Below, one piece after another: positions 44,926-56,395 of a DNA stretch of 64,000 nucleotides; position 1 is the stretch's first letter, and every line of letters starts with the position of its first letter. Origin of the DNA: Actinomadura rayongensis (GTDB taxonomy: Bacteria; Actinomycetota; Actinomycetes; Streptosporangiales; Streptosporangiaceae); the NCBI RefSeq assembly GCF_009831215.1, contig NZ_WUTW01000001.1:1133324-1197323 (forward strand), written 5' to 3'. A model generated the notes under the pieces. It had not been told where the DNA came from, did not search any database, and was given only the letters and a program-made list of their open reading frames with translations. A program made the position numbers and the translations under genes.

Positions 44926-47900
44926 GTTGCGGGATCAGACGAGCCGATCGCGATCGTGGGCATGGCGTGCCGCTTCCCGGGCGGGGTGTCGTCGCCGGAG
45001 GAGCTGTGGCGCCTGGTCGCCGACGGCGGGGACGCGATCGGTGCGTTCCCGTCCGACCGGGGCTGGGACGTCGAGGGCCTGTACGACCCCGATCCCGGGC
45101 GTTCGGGACGCACGTACGCGCGCGGCGGCGGGTTCCTGCTCGACGCTTCCGAGTTCGACGCGGGCTTCTTCGGCATCTCACCGCGTGAGGCGCTGGCGAT
45201 GGACCCGCAGCAGCGGCTCCTGCTGGAGACGGCGTGGGAGACGCTGGAGCGGGCGGGCATCGACCCGGCGTCGCTGCACGGAACGTCGGCCGGGGTGTTC
45301 GTCGGCGGCTACGGGCAGGACTACGGCCCGCGCATGGCCGACGCGCCCGAGAGCGTCGAAGGGCACGTCCTCACGGGCGGGACGTCCAGCGTGATGTCGG
45401 GCCGGATCGCCTACCAGCTCGGGCTGACCGGTCCGGCGCTGACGGTGGACACGGCGTGCTCGTCGTCGCTGGTGGCGCTGCATCTCGCGGTGCGGGCGCT
45501 GCGGTCGGGCGAATGCGACCTGGCGCTCGCGGGCGGCGTGACCGTGATGGCCACGCCCGGCATGTTCCTGGAGTTCTCGCGGCAGCGCGGGCTGTCGGCG
45601 GACGGTCGGTGCAAGGCGTTCGCGGCGTCGGCGGACGGCACCGGGTGGAGCGAGGGCGTCGGGTTGCTGGCGGTGGAGCGGTTGTCGGACGCGCGTCGCC
45701 GGGGGCATCGGGTGCTGGCGGTGGTGCGCGGGTCGGCGGTGAACCAGGACGGGGCGTCCAACGGGCTGACGGCGCCGAACGGGCCGTCCCAGCAGCGCGT
45801 CATCCGCCGCGCGCTGGCCGACGCGCGCGTCGCGGCGGCCGAGGTGGACGCGGTCGAGGCGCACGGCACGGGCACGGCGCTGGGCGACCCGATCGAGGCG
45901 GAAGCGCTGCTCGCGACGTACGGGCGGGGCCGGGCGGACGATCGTCCGCTGTGGCTGGGGTCGTTGAAGTCGAACATCGGTCATGCTCAGGCCGCCGCGG
46001 GCGTCGGTGGTGTGATCAAGATGGTGATGGCGATGCGGCATGGCGTCCTGCCGCAGACCTTGCACGTGGACGAGCCGACGCCGCATGTGGACTGGTCGGC
46101 GGGCGCCGTGCGGCTGCTGACCGAAGCGCGGGACTGGCCTGAGACCGGAAGCGTCCGGCGGTGCGCGGTGTCGGCGTTCGGCGTCAGCGGAACGAACGCG
46201 CACGTGATCTTGGAGCAGGCTGCCGAGGAGCCGGCCGAGGCCGTCGCGGACGATGCGCCCGTGGTGCCGTGGGTGGTGTCGGGCCGGTCGGAGGACGCGG
46301 TCCGGGCGCAGGCTTCGCGGTTGGCGGAGTTCGTCGCGGCGCACGACGTCCGGCCGGTGGACGTGGCCTGGTCGCTGGTGTCGGGCCGGTCGGTCTTCGA
46401 GCGTCGCGCCGTGGTGACCGGATCCGATCGTCAGGAATTGCTCGCGGGCCTGGACGCTCTGGCGTCGGGCGCGGCGCCGGTCGGAGCGGCCGAGTCGACG
46501 GGGCGCGTGGCGTGGGTGTTCCCGGGTCAGGGTGCGCAGTGGGCCGGGATGGGCGCGGAGCTGCTGGAGCAGTCTGCGGTGTTCGCCGAGGCGTTGGCCG
46601 AGGTCTCGGCGGCGGTGGAGGAGTTCGCGGGCTGGTCGGTGCTGGACGTGGTCCGGCAGGCCGAGGATGCGCCGTCGCTGGATCGGGTGGACGTCGTGCA
46701 GCCGGTGTCGTTCGCGGTGATGGTCGCGCTGGCCCGGCTGTGGGAGTCGCTGGGCGTGACGCCCGATGCGGTGATCGGCCACTCGCAGGGTGAGATCGCG
46801 GCGGCGTATGTGGCGGGCGGCCTGTCGTTGCGGGACGCGGCGCGCGTGGTGGTGTTGCGCAGCCAGTTGATCGCGGGCGTCCTGGCGGGCCGGGGCGGCA
46901 TGGCGTCGGTCGCGTTGCCTGCCGGGCAGGTGCGGGAGCGGTTGTCGGGGTCGGTGCAGATCGCGGTCGTCAACGGCCCCGGCTCGGTGGTCGTCGCCGG
47001 GGATCCCACCGAGTTGGAGGCGCTGCTCACGGTCCTGGAGTCCGAAGGGACACGCGTCCGGCGCCTCCCCGTCGACTACGCGTCCCACTCCGCCCAGGTC
47101 GAAGCCATCGAGGACGACCTGCTGGCGGCCCTTGCCGAGGTCGAGCCGCAGGAGCTTCGGATTCCGATGCTGTCGTCGGTGACGGCCGACTGGCTCGGCG
47201 GCTCGCCGTTGGACGCCGCGTACTGGTACCGGAACCTGCGGCAGACCGTTAGGTTCCAGGACGCGGTGACCGCGTTGATCGAGGACGGCTTCTCGGCGTT
47301 CATCGAGGTCAGCTCCCATCCCGTGCTCGGCGTCGGGATCCAGCAGACCGCCGAGGCTCTGGACCGGACCGTGGTGACGGTCGGGTCGCTGCGCCGCGAC
47401 GAGGGAGGATGGGACGCGTTCCTGTCGTCGGCGGCCGAAGCCTTCGCGCGCGGCGTGCCCGTCGACTGGTCCGCGGCGTGCGCGGGCGGCCGGTGGGTGG
47501 ACGTCCCGACGTACGCATTCCAGCGGCAGCGTTTCTGGCTCGAACCCGGCCCCCGCACCGCCGGGGACGTGACCGCCGCCGGACTCGACGGCGTCGACCA
47601 CCTCCTGCTCGGCGCGGCCGTGGAACTGGCCGGCGACCAGAGCGGCCTGATCCTCACCGGCAGCGTGTCGCTGGAGACCCATCCGTGGCTGGCCGACCAC
47701 GCGGTGCTGGGAACCGTCCTGCTCCCGGGCACCGCGTTCGTGGAACTGGCGATCAGCGCCGCCGACCGCGCCGGATGCGGACGCGTCGAAGACCTCACGC
47801 TCTCCGCGCCGCTCGCCCTTCCCGAGCACGGCGACGTCCAGCTCCAGGTCGTCGTCGGCGCCCCGGACGAGGCGGGGCACCGCCCGGTGGAGATCCACTC

Positions 47901-50900
47901 CCGTTCCCGGGAGCAGGACGCCTGGACGCTCCACGCGTCCGGCCTCCTCGGCCCCGCCCAGGCGGATCCCGCGCCGCTCGCGGAGTGGCCCCCGGCGGAC
48001 GCGGTCGAGGTCGACGTCCAGGACGGCTACGCCCGCGTCGCCGAGCGCGGCTACGACTACGGCCCGACGTTCCACGGGCTGCGCCGCGTCTGGAAACGCG
48101 GCGCGGAGACCTTCGCCGAGGTCGTGCTGGACGAGGAACGGCACGCCGACGCGTTCGCCGTCCACCCGGCCCTGCTGGACGCCGCCCTGCACGCCGTCCT
48201 GCCCGGCTTCGCCGACGAGCGCCGGGAGCTGAGCCTGCCGTTCGCCTGGTCGGGCGTCGAGGTCCACGCGGCGCAGGCCGCGTCGCGGCTGCGCGTCCGC
48301 CTCGCCCCGGCGGGCGCGGACGGCCTCGCGCTCCAGGTCGCCGACGGCGCCGGCGCGCCCGTCGCCACCGTCGGCGCGCTGGTCCTGCGGCCGGTGTCGC
48401 AGGACGCGCTGCGCCAGGCCACGGCCGCGCACCAGGACTCGCTGTTCCACGTGGAGTGGCGGCGGACGCCGACCGGGGAGGCCACGGCGGGCACCGGGCG
48501 GTGGGCGTCGGTCGGCGCCGCGCCGGTGACGATCGGCGGGACGCGCCTGCCGTCCTTCGCCGACCTGCCCGCGCTCGCCGAGACCGGCGACGTTCCGGAC
48601 GTGGTGGTGGCGCAGCCGCCGGAACCGTCGGGCGACGTGCCGCACGCCGCGTGGTCGGTCGCGTCGGACGTTCTCGCGCTGGTGCGGGACTGGCTGGCCG
48701 ACGACCGGTTCGCCGGCGCGCGGCTGGTCGTGGTGACGCGGAACGCGGTGCGCGCGGCGGAGGCCGACGCGGTCGAGCCGGCGTCGTCCGGCGTGTGGGG
48801 CCTGCTGCGCAGCGCACAGACGGAGAATCCCGGCCGGCTGGTGCTGGCCGATGTCGACGCGTCCTTGGACGGGCTGCCCGCGGCGGTGGCGTCGGGCGAA
48901 CCGCAGGTGGCGTTGCGGGACGGCGCCGTGCTCGTCCCGCGTCTGGCCCGCGCGACCGTGGGCGACCCGGTGTCCTGGGATCCGGATGGCACCGTCCTGA
49001 TCACGGGCGGGACCGGCGGGCTGGGCGCGCTGGCCGCCCGCCACCTCGTCGCCGAGCACGGCGTGCGGAGCCTGCTGCTGGTCAGTCGGCGCGGTCTCGA
49101 AGCTCCGGGCGCGACCGACCTGCGCGACGAGCTGGAGGCGTCGGGCGCGCTGGTGACGGTGGCGGCCGGTGACGTGGCCGACCGCGAGACCCTGTCGACC
49201 CTCCTCGCGGTGATCCCTCCCGAGCGTCCGCTGACGGCCGTGATCCACACGGCCGGAGTCCTGGACGACGGCGTGATCGGCTCGCTCACTCCCGAGCGTC
49301 TGGCCACGGTGTTCCGTCCGAAGGTCGACGCGGCGTGGAACCTGCACGAACTCACGCGTGACCTGGATCTGTCGGCGTTCGTTCTTTATTCGTCGGTGTC
49401 CGGGCTGATCGGCGGTGCCGGGCAGGCGAACTACGCGGCGGCCAACACGTTCCTGGACGCCCTCGCCGAGCACCGCCGCGCGCTGGGCCTGCCCGCCACG
49501 TCCCTCGCCTGGGGCCTGTGGGCCGACGCCGGGGGACTCACGGCGGCGATGTCCGCGAGCGACGTCCAGCGGATGGCCCGCTCCGGCGTCGCGACCCTGG
49601 ACGCCGCCGAGGGCATGGCGCTGTTCGACGCGGCGACGGCGGCGGGCCGGGCCGCGGTCGTCCCGGTGAAGCTCGACGCCGTGGCCCTGCGGGCGCGGAA
49701 CGCGGCGGTTCCTGCGGTGTTCCGGGGCCTCGTCCGGACGCCGGCGCGGCGCGGCCGGGACGCGGGCACCTCGCCGCTCGCCGAACGCCTGGCCGGGCTC
49801 TCCGCCGCCGACCGGGCGCGGCAGCTGCTCGACCTCGTGCGGCGGAAGGTCGCGGACGTCCTCGGGTACGCCGATCCGGACGCCGTCGGCACCGACCGTC
49901 CGTTCACCGACATCGGCTTCGACTCGCTGACGTCCGTCGAGCTGCGCAACCAGCTCAACGCCGCCACCGGGCTCCGGCTCCCGACGACGCTGGTCTTCGA
50001 CCACCCGACCCCGGCGGAGGTCGCGGGCCTCCTCGCGGCCGAGTTCGCCGACGGCCCCGACACCGCCCGTCCCGTCACGGCGACGACCGCGCGGACGGAC
50101 GAGCCGATCGCGATCGTGGGCATGGCGTGCCGCTTCCCCGGCGGCGTGTCGTCGCCGCAGGAGCTGTGGCGCCTGGTCGCCGACGGCGCTGACGCGATCG
50201 GGACGTTCCCGACCGACCGGGGCTGGGCCCTCGACGAGCTGTACGACCCCGACCCCGGCCGTCCCGGACGCACCTACACCCGCCACGGCGGATTCCTGCG
50301 GGACGCGGGCCACTTCGACCCCGGCTTCTTCGGCATCTCGCCGCGCGAGGCGCTGGCGATGGACCCGCAGCAGCGGCTCCTGCTGGAGATCGCGTGGGAG
50401 ACGCTGGAGCGGGCGGGCATCGACCCGGCGTCGCTGCACGGCACGCAGACCGGCGTGTTCGCGGGCCTGATGTACCACGACTACGCGCCGTCGGCGCGCG
50501 AGATGCCCGCCGACCTGGAAGGGATCCTGCTGACCGGCAACACCGGCAGCGTGGTCTCGGGCCGGATCGCCTACCAGCTCGGGCTGACCGGCCCGGCGCT
50601 GACCGTGGACACCGCGTGCTCGTCCTCGCTGGTCGCTCTGCACCTGGCGGTGCAGGCGCTGCGGTCGGGCGAATGCGACCTGGCGCTCGCGGGCGGCGCG
50701 GCCGTCATGGCGACGCCCGGGACGTTCATCGAGTTCTCCCGGCAGCGCGGTCTCTCTCCGGACGGTCGGTGCAAGGCGTTCGCCGCGTCGGCCGACGGCA
50801 CCGGCTGGGGCGAGGGCGTCGGCCTGCTGGCCGTGGAGCGGTTGTCGGACGCGCGGCGTCTGGGTCACCGGGTTCTCGCGGTGGTGCGCGGCACGGCGGT

Positions 50901-53900
50901 CAACCAGGACGGCGCGTCCAACGGCCTGACCGCGCCGAACGGCCCGTCGCAGCAGCGCGTGATCCGTCAGGCGCTGGCCAGCGCCGGGCTGGACACCGCC
51001 GACGTCGACGCGGTGGAGGCCCACGGCACCGGGACGGCGCTCGGCGACCCGATCGAGGCCGAGGCCCTGCTCGCGACCTACGGGCAGGGGCGGGCGGACG
51101 ACCGTCCGCTGTGGCTGGGCTCCGTCAAGTCGAACATCGGCCACACGCAGGCCGCCGCCGGTGTCGCCGGTGTGATCAAGATGGTGATGGCGATGCGGCA
51201 CGGGCTCCTGCCGCAGACGCTTCATGTGGACGAGCCGAGCCCGCACGTGGACTGGTCCGCCGGAGCCGTGGAGCTGCTGACCGAGCCGCGGGACTGGCCG
51301 TCCGGGACGCGGCGCTGCGCGGTCTCCGGGTTCGGGATCAGCGGGACGAACGCGCACGTGATCCTGGAACAGGTCGCCGAGGAGCCGTCCGACCCCGTCG
51401 CGGACGACGCGACCGTGGTGCCGTGGGTCGTGTCGGGCCGCACGGAGGAAGCGCTCCGGATGCAGGCTTCCCGGCTGGCGGAGTTCGTCGCTGCGAGCGA
51501 CGTCCGGCCGGTGGACGTGGCCTGGTCGCTCGTGTCGGGCCGGTCGGTCTTCGAGCATCGCGCCGTCGTGACGGGAGCTGACCGGCGGGAACTGCTGGCC
51601 GGGCTGGAAAGCCTCGCGGCGAACGGCCCGGGAGCGATCTCGGGTACCGCCACGTCGACCGGACGTGTGGCCTGGGTGTTCCCCGGCCAGGGTGCGCAGT
51701 GGGCCGGGATGGGTGCGGAGCTGCTGGAGCAGTCGCCGGTGTTCGCCGAGGTGCTGGCCGAGGTCTCGGCCGCTGTGCAGGAGTTCGCGGGCTGGTCGGT
51801 GCTGGACGTCGTCCGGCAGGCCGAGGACGCGCCGTCGCTCGACCGGGTGGACGTCGTGCAGCCGGTCTCGTTCGCGGTCATGGTCGCGTTGGCTCGGCTG
51901 TGGGAGTCGCTGGGCGTGACGCCCGACGCGGTGATCGGTCACTCGCAGGGCGAGATCGCTGCGGCCTATGTGGCGGGCGGGCTCAGCCTGCGGGACGCGG
52001 CGCGCGTCGTCGTCCTTCGCAGCCAGCTGATCGCGGGCGTCCTGGCGGGTCGCGGCGGCATGGCGTCGGTCGCACTGCCCGCCGGGCAGGTACACGAGCG
52101 GCTGTCGGGGTCGGTGCAGGTCGCGGTGGTCAACGGCCCCGGCTCGGTGGTGATCGCGGGAGATCCCACCGAGCTGGAAACGCTGCTGACGACGCTGGAG
52201 TCCGAGGGAACACGGGTGCGACGCCTCCCGGTCGACTACGCCTCCCACTCCGCGCAGGTGGAGGCCATCGAGACCGACCTGCTGACCGTCCTCGCGGACG
52301 TTGAACCGCAGGAGCCGCGGATCCCGATGCTGTCGTCGGTGACCGCCGACTGGCTCGGTGACTCGCCGTTGGACGGGGCGTACTGGTACCGGAATCTGCG
52401 GCAGACCGTCCGGTTCCAGGACGCGGTGACCGCGTTGATCGAGGACGGCTTCTCGGCGTTCATCGAGGTCAGCTCCCATCCCGTCCTCGGCGTCGGCATC
52501 CAGGAAACCGCCGAAGCGCTCGACCGGAACGTCGTGACGGTCGGGTCGCTGCGCCGGGACGAAGGCGGATGGGAGAGGTTCCTGTCCTCGGCGGCCGAGG
52601 CGTTCGTGAACGGCATCGCCGTCGACTGGTCCGAGGTCTGCGCGGGCGGCCGGTGGGTGGACGTCCCGACCTACGCGTTCCAGCGCGAGCGGTTCTGGCT
52701 CGAACCCGGCTCCCGCGCGGCCGGGGACGTGACGGCGGCCGGGCTGAACGACGTCGAGCATCCGCTGCTCGGCGCGGTCGTGGAGCTGGCCGGCGAGCAG
52801 GGAGGCGTGATCCTCACGGGCAGCGTCTCCCTCAAGACGCACCCGTGGCTGGCCGACCACGCGGTTCTGGGAACCGTCCTGCTCCCGGGCACGGCCTTCG
52901 TGGAACTGGCGATCACCGCCGCCGACCGCGCCGGATACGCCCGGATCGACGACCTCACCCTGGCCGCGCCCCTGCCGCTCCCCGAGCAGGGCGACGTCCA
53001 GCTCCAGGTCGTCGTCGGCGCCCCGGACGAGACCGGCCGCCGCCCGGTGGAGATCCACTCTCGTCCCCGGGAGCAGGACGCCTGGACGCTCCACGCGTCC
53101 GGCCTGCTGACCCGGGAGCCGACGGGCGCGCCGACACTGACGCAATGGCCCCCGGCGGACGCGGTCGAAGTCGACGTCGACTACGCCCGCGTGGCCGAAC
53201 GCGGCTACGACTACGGCCCGACCTTCCAGGGCCTCCAACGCGTGTGGAAACGCGGCGCGGAAATTTTCGCCGAAGTGGCGCTGGACGAACCGGCGGACGC
53301 GTTCGCCGTCCATCCCGCCCTCCTGGACGCGGCCCTCCACCCACTTCTCCCGGGCATCGCCGGAGAAGAACGCGAACTGAGCCTCCCGTTCGCCTGGTCC
53401 GACGTCGAAATCCACGCCACCAACGCCACCCACCTGCGCGTCCACCTCACCCCCACTGGCACCGACGGTTACGCCCTCCACACCGCCGACGCCGAAGGCG
53501 CCCCCGTCGCGACCGCAGGATCGCTCGTCCTGCGCCCGGTGTCCGAGCAGGCGCTCCGCCGGGCCGCCGGCCCGCACCGCGACTCCCTGTTCCACCTGGA
53601 CTGGACCGACGTCCCGGCGGCCGACGCGGCGGACGTCGCCGGTTGGGCGTTGATCGGCCCCGCGCCCGTCACGATCGGCGGGGCCGAGCTTCCCGCCCAC
53701 CGCGACCTTGCGGCGCTGGCCGAGGCCGGAGACGTCCCCGGCACGGTGGTGTACGAGGTCGAACCCGCCGCCGGTTCCGTGCCCGAAGCCGTGCGGTCGT
53801 CCACGGCCCGCGTGCTGGACGTGGTGCAACGCTGGCTCGCCGACGAGCGCTTCGCCGACGCGCGCCTGGTGGTCGTCACCCGCAACGCGGTCCGGGCGCA

Positions 53901-56382
53901 GGACGCGGACGCGGTCGACCTGGCGTCGTCGGGCGTGTGGGGCCTGCTGCGCAGTGCGCAGACCGAGCAGCCCGGCCGGTTCGTCCTCGTGGACCTCGAC
54001 GGCGACGCCCGGGACGCGCTGCCCGCCGCCGTCGCGTCCGGCGAGGAGCAGATCGCGGTCCGCGACGGCGCGCTGCGCACGCCCCGGCTCGCCCGCCCGG
54101 ACGCGAGCCTCGTCCCGCCCGACGGGACCCCGCACTGGCGGCTCGGCCTGACCGCCCGGGGCACGCTCGACAACCTGACGTTCCTGCCCGCCCCCGACGC
54201 CGCGCGCCCGCTCCGGGCGGGCGAGGTCCGGATCGCGGTCCGGGCCGCCGGTCTCAACTTCCGGGACGTCCTCATCGCGCTCGGCATGTACCCGGACGAG
54301 ACGGCGGTCCCGGGCAGCGAGGGCGCCGGGATCGTCCTGGAGACCGGCCCGGACGTCACCGACCTCGCGCCGGGCGACCGCGTGTTCGGTTTCCTCACCG
54401 GCGGGTTCGGGCCGGTGGCCGTCACAGACCGGCGGATGCTCGCGCCGATGCCGTCCGCGTGGTCGTTCGTCCAGGCCGCCGCGATCCCGGTGGTCTTCCT
54501 GACCGCCTACTACGGCCTGGTCGACCTCGGCAGGCTGCGGCGGGGCGACACGGTGCTCGTCCATGCGGCGGCCGGCGGCGTGGGCATGGCCGCGACGCAG
54601 ATCGCCCGGCATCTCGGCGCGGACGTCTACGGCACGGCGAGCCCCGGCAAGTGGCCGGTGCTCCGCGCGGACGGCTTCACCGAAGACCGCCTCGCGTCGT
54701 CGCGCACGCTCGGCTTCGCGGAGGCGTTCGCCGCCGCGACCGGCGGCCGGGGCTTCGACGTCGTGCTCAACGCGCTGGCCCGCGAGTTCGTGGACGCGTC
54801 GCTGCGGCTGCTGCCGCGCGGCGGCCGGTTCGTCGAGATGGGGAAGACCGACCTGCGCGACGCCGCCGAGGTCGCCCGCGCGCACCCGGGCGTGGAGTAC
54901 CGGGCGTTCGAGCTGATGGACGCGGGGCCCGACCGCGTCCAGGAGATGCTGCGCGAGGTCGTCGGCCTGTTCGAGCGCGGCGTGCTGCACGTGCCGCCGG
55001 TCACCACCTGGGACGTCCGCCGGGCCCCGGACGCGTTCCGGTTCCTGTCCCGGGCGCGCAACATCGGCAAGATCGTCCTGACCGTCCCGGCCGCGCCCTA
55101 CGGGGACGGCACGGTCCTGGTCACGGGCGGCACCGGCGGGCTGGGCGCGCTGGCGGCGCGGCACCTCGTCACCGAACACGGCGTGCGGAACCTGCTGCTG
55201 GTGAGCCGACGCGGGCCGGACGCACCGGGCGCCGATGAACTGCGCGACGAGCTGACGGCGCTGGGCGCGCGGGTGACGATCGCGGCGGCCGACGTCGCCG
55301 ACCGGGACGAATTGGCCGGGCTCCTGGCCGACGTGCCGCTCTCGGCGGTGATCCACACGGCGGGCGTGCTGGACGACGGCGTGCTCGACGCGCTGACTCC
55401 CGACCGCCTGGCCACGGTGTTCCGCCCCAAGGTCGACGCGGCGTGGCACCTGCACGAACTCACCCGGGACCGCGACCTGTCCGCGTTCGTCCTCTACTCG
55501 TCGTTCGCGGGCGTGGCGGGGACGGCGGGCCAGGCCAACTACGCGGCGGCCAACGCGTTCCTGGACGCGCTCGCCGAGCACCGCCGCGCCCGGGGACTGC
55601 CCGCCGTGTCCCTGGCCTGGGGCTACTGGGAGGCCGCCAGCGGCATGACCGGCCATCTCGACGCCCGCGACGTCCGGCGGATGGCCCGCGACGGCCTCGT
55701 CCCGATGCCGTCGCCGGCGGGCCTGGACCTCCTCGACCGGGCGCAGGATCTCGGGCTCGCCGCCGTCGTCCCCGCCCGGCTCGACCCGGCGGCGCGGCCC
55801 GGCGAACCGCGCGGCCTCCTGCGCGGCCTCGCGGGCGGCATCGTCCGCCGGACCGCCGCCGCGAGCCCGGACCGCACCGGGCCCGCCCTCACCGAACGGC
55901 TCGCCGCCCTGGCGCCGGACGAGCGGCTCCGCCACCTGACGGACGTGGTGCGCGACGAGGCCGCCGCCGTCCTCGGCCACACCGGACGCGACAGCGTGGA
56001 CCGGGACCGGGCGTTCAAGGAACTGGGCTTCGACTCGCTCACGGCGGTCGAGCTGCGGAACCGGCTGAACGCGCTGACCGGGCTGCGCCTGCCCGCCACC
56101 GTCGTCTTCGACCATCCGACGCCCGGCGAGCTGGCGGCGGCCGTCGGCGCGCGCCTCGGCCTGGACGACACGGCGCCGGACGGCCCGTCCGTCCTCGCCG
56201 GCCTCACCCGCCTCAAGCCGGACCTCGCGTCCGGGGAGCACGACGACGACGCGCGGCGGCGGATCGCCGCGGCGCTGCGCGAACTGCTGGACCTCGTCGG
56301 CCCGGCCGGCGACGCCGATCAGGAAGACCTCGACTCCGCCTCCGACGACGAGCTGTTCGCGTTCGTCGACGAGCGCGCCTGA
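41965..56382 (+). CDS. Type I modular polyketide synthase, loading module and modules 1-2
   Basis: A 4805-residue multienzyme. It holds KSQ-AT-ACP, then KS-AT-DH-KR-ACP, then KS-AT-DH-ER-KR-ACP, then a C-terminal docking region. The KSQ and the HAFH-type loading AT make acetyl from malonyl-CoA. The two extender ATs carry YASH, the methylmalonyl type. All three carrier domains have GFDS with the attachment Ser, and both KR domains have the LDD motif of B-type reductases. The ATG at 41965 is chosen because AAGGA lies 5-6 bases before it and the KS opening [11 protein letters not shown] follows at the right place. The frame continues upstream without support. The second PKS gene starts 13 bases after the stop, so they share a transcript. 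Confidence 0.95.
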   Translation: MGSRATANDGHSFDPEDAIAIVGMACRYPGAANPDEFWDLLRTGGQTVAETPAERRALWASTGAPDDGDRWPRHGSFLSGVDRFDPAFFRLSPREAAAMDPQQRLMLELGWEAVEDARIVPADLRGARVGVFVGAIWDDYARLAYRDGARASTQHTMTGVHRGIIANRLSYVLGVRGPSMVVDSGQSSSLVAVHLACESLRRGEADAAVAGGVNLALLPESSVVSGAWGGLSPDGRCYTFDARANGYVRGEGGGAVLLRRLGDALADGDRIYCVVRGGAVNNGAGSSLTTPAAPAQEDVLRAAYRRAGVAAADVQYVELHGTGTPLGDPIEAAALGAVLGAGRAPGRPLPVGSVKTNVGHLEGAAGITGLIKTALSLRRRELPPSLNFAAPNPAIPLDDLNLSVRREPGAWPDADRTLVAGVSAFGMGGTNCHVVLSEGPREAASASAPPAPATGVPVTPWILSGRSAEALRGQASRLSDAAPAAAPADVGWSLATTRTLFDHRAVVLGGTRDALLAGVDALAAGDPAPDVVSGEVAGGGLGVLFTGQGAQRAGMGLELHAAFPAYAAAFDEVCALADPLLGRSLREVIASGDGLDRTAFTQIALFAVEVAAFRLVESWGVRPAWVSGHSVGEIAAAHVAGVLSAADAVRLVVARGRLMQALPAGGAMLAVEAPEEDVLELLGDGGRVAVAAVNGPASVVVAGDEREIDRIRDAVRAQGRRSKRLNVSHAFHSPLMDPMLDDFRAVVADLSFAAPQMTVVSAVTGRIAADELRSPDYWVRHARVPVRFLDAVRAMEAAGAATLLELGPDAVLAPMAAECAVAPGAVRAVPLLRADRDEPGAALTALAHLFVRGVDVAWPALFAGTGARTVDLPTYAFQRRRYWVDAPAPSADPEPVRAATDTAGLVARHVAVALGYSADERVPFRTSFSDLGFDSMTAVEFRNGLAAATGLALPAGLLFDHPTPDALAGYLRARLAGETGEPDDLADVAGSDEPIAIVGMACRFPGGVSSPEELWRLVADGGDAIGAFPSDRGWDVEGLYDPDPGRSGRTYARGGGFLLDASEFDAGFFGISPREALAMDPQQRLLLETAWETLERAGIDPASLHGTSAGVFVGGYGQDYGPRMADAPESVEGHVLTGGTSSVMSGRIAYQLGLTGPALTVDTACSSSLVALHLAVRALRSGECDLALAGGVTVMATPGMFLEFSRQRGLSADGRCKAFAASADGTGWSEGVGLLAVERLSDARRRGHRVLAVVRGSAVNQDGASNGLTAPNGPSQQRVIRRALADARVAAAEVDAVEAHGTGTALGDPIEAEALLATYGRGRADDRPLWLGSLKSNIGHAQAAAGVGGVIKMVMAMRHGVLPQTLHVDEPTPHVDWSAGAVRLLTEARDWPETGSVRRCAVSAFGVSGTNAHVILEQAAEEPAEAVADDAPVVPWVVSGRSEDAVRAQASRLAEFVAAHDVRPVDVAWSLVSGRSVFERRAVVTGSDRQELLAGLDALASGAAPVGAAESTGRVAWVFPGQGAQWAGMGAELLEQSAVFAEALAEVSAAVEEFAGWSVLDVVRQAEDAPSLDRVDVVQPVSFAVMVALARLWESLGVTPDAVIGHSQGEIAAAYVAGGLSLRDAARVVVLRSQLIAGVLAGRGGMASVALPAGQVRERLSGSVQIAVVNGPGSVVVAGDPTELEALLTVLESEGTRVRRLPVDYASHSAQVEAIEDDLLAALAEVEPQELRIPMLSSVTADWLGGSPLDAAYWYRNLRQTVRFQDAVTALIEDGFSAFIEVSSHPVLGVGIQQTAEALDRTVVTVGSLRRDEGGWDAFLSSAAEAFARGVPVDWSAACAGGRWVDVPTYAFQRQRFWLEPGPRTAGDVTAAGLDGVDHLLLGAAVELAGDQSGLILTGSVSLETHPWLADHAVLGTVLLPGTAFVELAISAADRAGCGRVEDLTLSAPLALPEHGDVQLQVVVGAPDEAGHRPVEIHSRSREQDAWTLHASGLLGPAQADPAPLAEWPPADAVEVDVQDGYARVAERGYDYGPTFHGLRRVWKRGAETFAEVVLDEERHADAFAVHPALLDAALHAVLPGFADERRELSLPFAWSGVEVHAAQAASRLRVRLAPAGADGLALQVADGAGAPVATVGALVLRPVSQDALRQATAAHQDSLFHVEWRRTPTGEATAGTGRWASVGAAPVTIGGTRLPSFADLPALAETGDVPDVVVAQPPEPSGDVPHAAWSVASDVLALVRDWLADDRFAGARLVVVTRNAVRAAEADAVEPASSGVWGLLRSAQTENPGRLVLADVDASLDGLPAAVASGEPQVALRDGAVLVPRLARATVGDPVSWDPDGTVLITGGTGGLGALAARHLVAEHGVRSLLLVSRRGLEAPGATDLRDELEASGALVTVAAGDVADRETLSTLLAVIPPERPLTAVIHTAGVLDDGVIGSLTPERLATVFRPKVDAAWNLHELTRDLDLSAFVLYSSVSGLIGGAGQANYAAANTFLDALAEHRRALGLPATSLAWGLWADAGGLTAAMSASDVQRMARSGVATLDAAEGMALFDAATAAGRAAVVPVKLDAVALRARNAAVPAVFRGLVRTPARRGRDAGTSPLAERLAGLSAADRARQLLDLVRRKVADVLGYADPDAVGTDRPFTDIGFDSLTSVELRNQLNAATGLRLPTTLVFDHPTPAEVAGLLAAEFADGPDTARPVTATTARTDEPIAIVGMACRFPGGVSSPQELWRLVADGADAIGTFPTDRGWALDELYDPDPGRPGRTYTRHGGFLRDAGHFDPGFFGISPREALAMDPQQRLLLEIAWETLERAGIDPASLHGTQTGVFAGLMYHDYAPSAREMPADLEGILLTGNTGSVVSGRIAYQLGLTGPALTVDTACSSSLVALHLAVQALRSGECDLALAGGAAVMATPGTFIEFSRQRGLSPDGRCKAFAASADGTGWGEGVGLLAVERLSDARRLGHRVLAVVRGTAVNQDGASNGLTAPNGPSQQRVIRQALASAGLDTADVDAVEAHGTGTALGDPIEAEALLATYGQGRADDRPLWLGSVKSNIGHTQAAAGVAGVIKMVMAMRHGLLPQTLHVDEPSPHVDWSAGAVELLTEPRDWPSGTRRCAVSGFGISGTNAHVILEQVAEEPSDPVADDATVVPWVVSGRTEEALRMQASRLAEFVAASDVRPVDVAWSLVSGRSVFEHRAVVTGADRRELLAGLESLAANGPGAISGTATSTGRVAWVFPGQGAQWAGMGAELLEQSPVFAEVLAEVSAAVQEFAGWSVLDVVRQAEDAPSLDRVDVVQPVSFAVMVALARLWESLGVTPDAVIGHSQGEIAAAYVAGGLSLRDAARVVVLRSQLIAGVLAGRGGMASVALPAGQVHERLSGSVQVAVVNGPGSVVIAGDPTELETLLTTLESEGTRVRRLPVDYASHSAQVEAIETDLLTVLADVEPQEPRIPMLSSVTADWLGDSPLDGAYWYRNLRQTVRFQDAVTALIEDGFSAFIEVSSHPVLGVGIQETAEALDRNVVTVGSLRRDEGGWERFLSSAAEAFVNGIAVDWSEVCAGGRWVDVPTYAFQRERFWLEPGSRAAGDVTAAGLNDVEHPLLGAVVELAGEQGGVILTGSVSLKTHPWLADHAVLGTVLLPGTAFVELAITAADRAGYARIDDLTLAAPLPLPEQGDVQLQVVVGAPDETGRRPVEIHSRPREQDAWTLHASGLLTREPTGAPTLTQWPPADAVEVDVDYARVAERGYDYGPTFQGLQRVWKRGAEIFAEVALDEPADAFAVHPALLDAALHPLLPGIAGEERELSLPFAWSDVEIHATNATHLRVHLTPTGTDGYALHTADAEGAPVATAGSLVLRPVSEQALRRAAGPHRDSLFHLDWTDVPAADAADVAGWALIGPAPVTIGGAELPAHRDLAALAEAGDVPGTVVYEVEPAAGSVPEAVRSSTARVLDVVQRWLADERFADARLVVVTRNAVRAQDADAVDLASSGVWGLLRSAQTEQPGRFVLVDLDGDARDALPAAVASGEEQIAVRDGALRTPRLARPDASLVPPDGTPHWRLGLTARGTLDNLTFLPAPDAARPLRAGEVRIAVRAAGLNFRDVLIALGMYPDETAVPGSEGAGIVLETGPDVTDLAPGDRVFGFLTGGFGPVAVTDRRMLAPMPSAWSFVQAAAIPVVFLTAYYGLVDLGRLRRGDTVLVHAAAGGVGMAATQIARHLGADVYGTASPGKWPVLRADGFTEDRLASSRTLGFAEAFAAATGGRGFDVVLNALAREFVDASLRLLPRGGRFVEMGKTDLRDAAEVARAHPGVEYRAFELMDAGPDRVQEMLREVVGLFERGVLHVPPVTTWDVRRAPDAFRFLSRARNIGKIVLTVPAAPYGDGTVLVTGGTGGLGALAARHLVTEHGVRNLLLVSRRGPDAPGADELRDELTALGARVTIAAADVADRDELAGLLADVPLSAVIHTAGVLDDGVLDALTPDRLATVFRPKVDAAWHLHELTRDRDLSAFVLYSSFAGVAGTAGQANYAAANAFLDALAEHRRARGLPAVSLAWGYWEAASGMTGHLDARDVRRMARDGLVPMPSPAGLDLLDRAQDLGLAAVVPARLDPAARPGEPRGLLRGLAGGIVRRTAAASPDRTGPALTERLAALAPDERLRHLTDVVRDEAAAVLGHTGRDSVDRDRAFKELGFDSLTAVELRNRLNALTGLRLPATVVFDHPTPGELAAAVGARLGLDDTAPDGPSVLAGLTRLKPDLASGEHDDDARRRIAAALRELLDLVGPAGDADQEDLDSASDDELFAFVDERA
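44938..50060 (+). other. PKS module 1: KS-AT(methylmalonyl)-DH-KR-ACP
   Basis: KS active-site Cys1165 (DTACSSSL). AT Ser1607 (GHSQGE) and YASH at 1705-1708, methylmalonyl type. DH has His1912 in [10 protein letters not shown] (HxxxGxxxxP intact) and [10 protein letters not shown] with the second catalytic Asp. KR has GGTGGLG, LDD at 2433-2435 (B-type) and Tyr2490. Carrier Ser2654. Expected product after module 1 is a 2-methyl-2-butenoyl chain, normally trans with a B-type KR. Confidence 0.92.
50098..56379 (+). other. PKS module 2: KS-AT(methylmalonyl)-DH-ER-KR-ACP and docking domain
   Basis: KS Cys2885. AT Ser3327 and YASH at 3425-3428, methylmalonyl. DH His3632 ([10 protein letters not shown]). 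ER at about 54150-55090 with [14 protein letters not shown] and the NADPH site [13 protein letters not shown] with LDD and Tyr4526. Carrier Ser4691. The beta-carbon should be fully reduced. After the carrier come about 75 residues with a helical part and an acidic end [12 protein letters not shown], typical of C-terminal docking domains that bind the N-terminal coil of the next protein. Confidence 0.92.
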
Positions 56383-56395
56383 CCCGGGAGCCCCC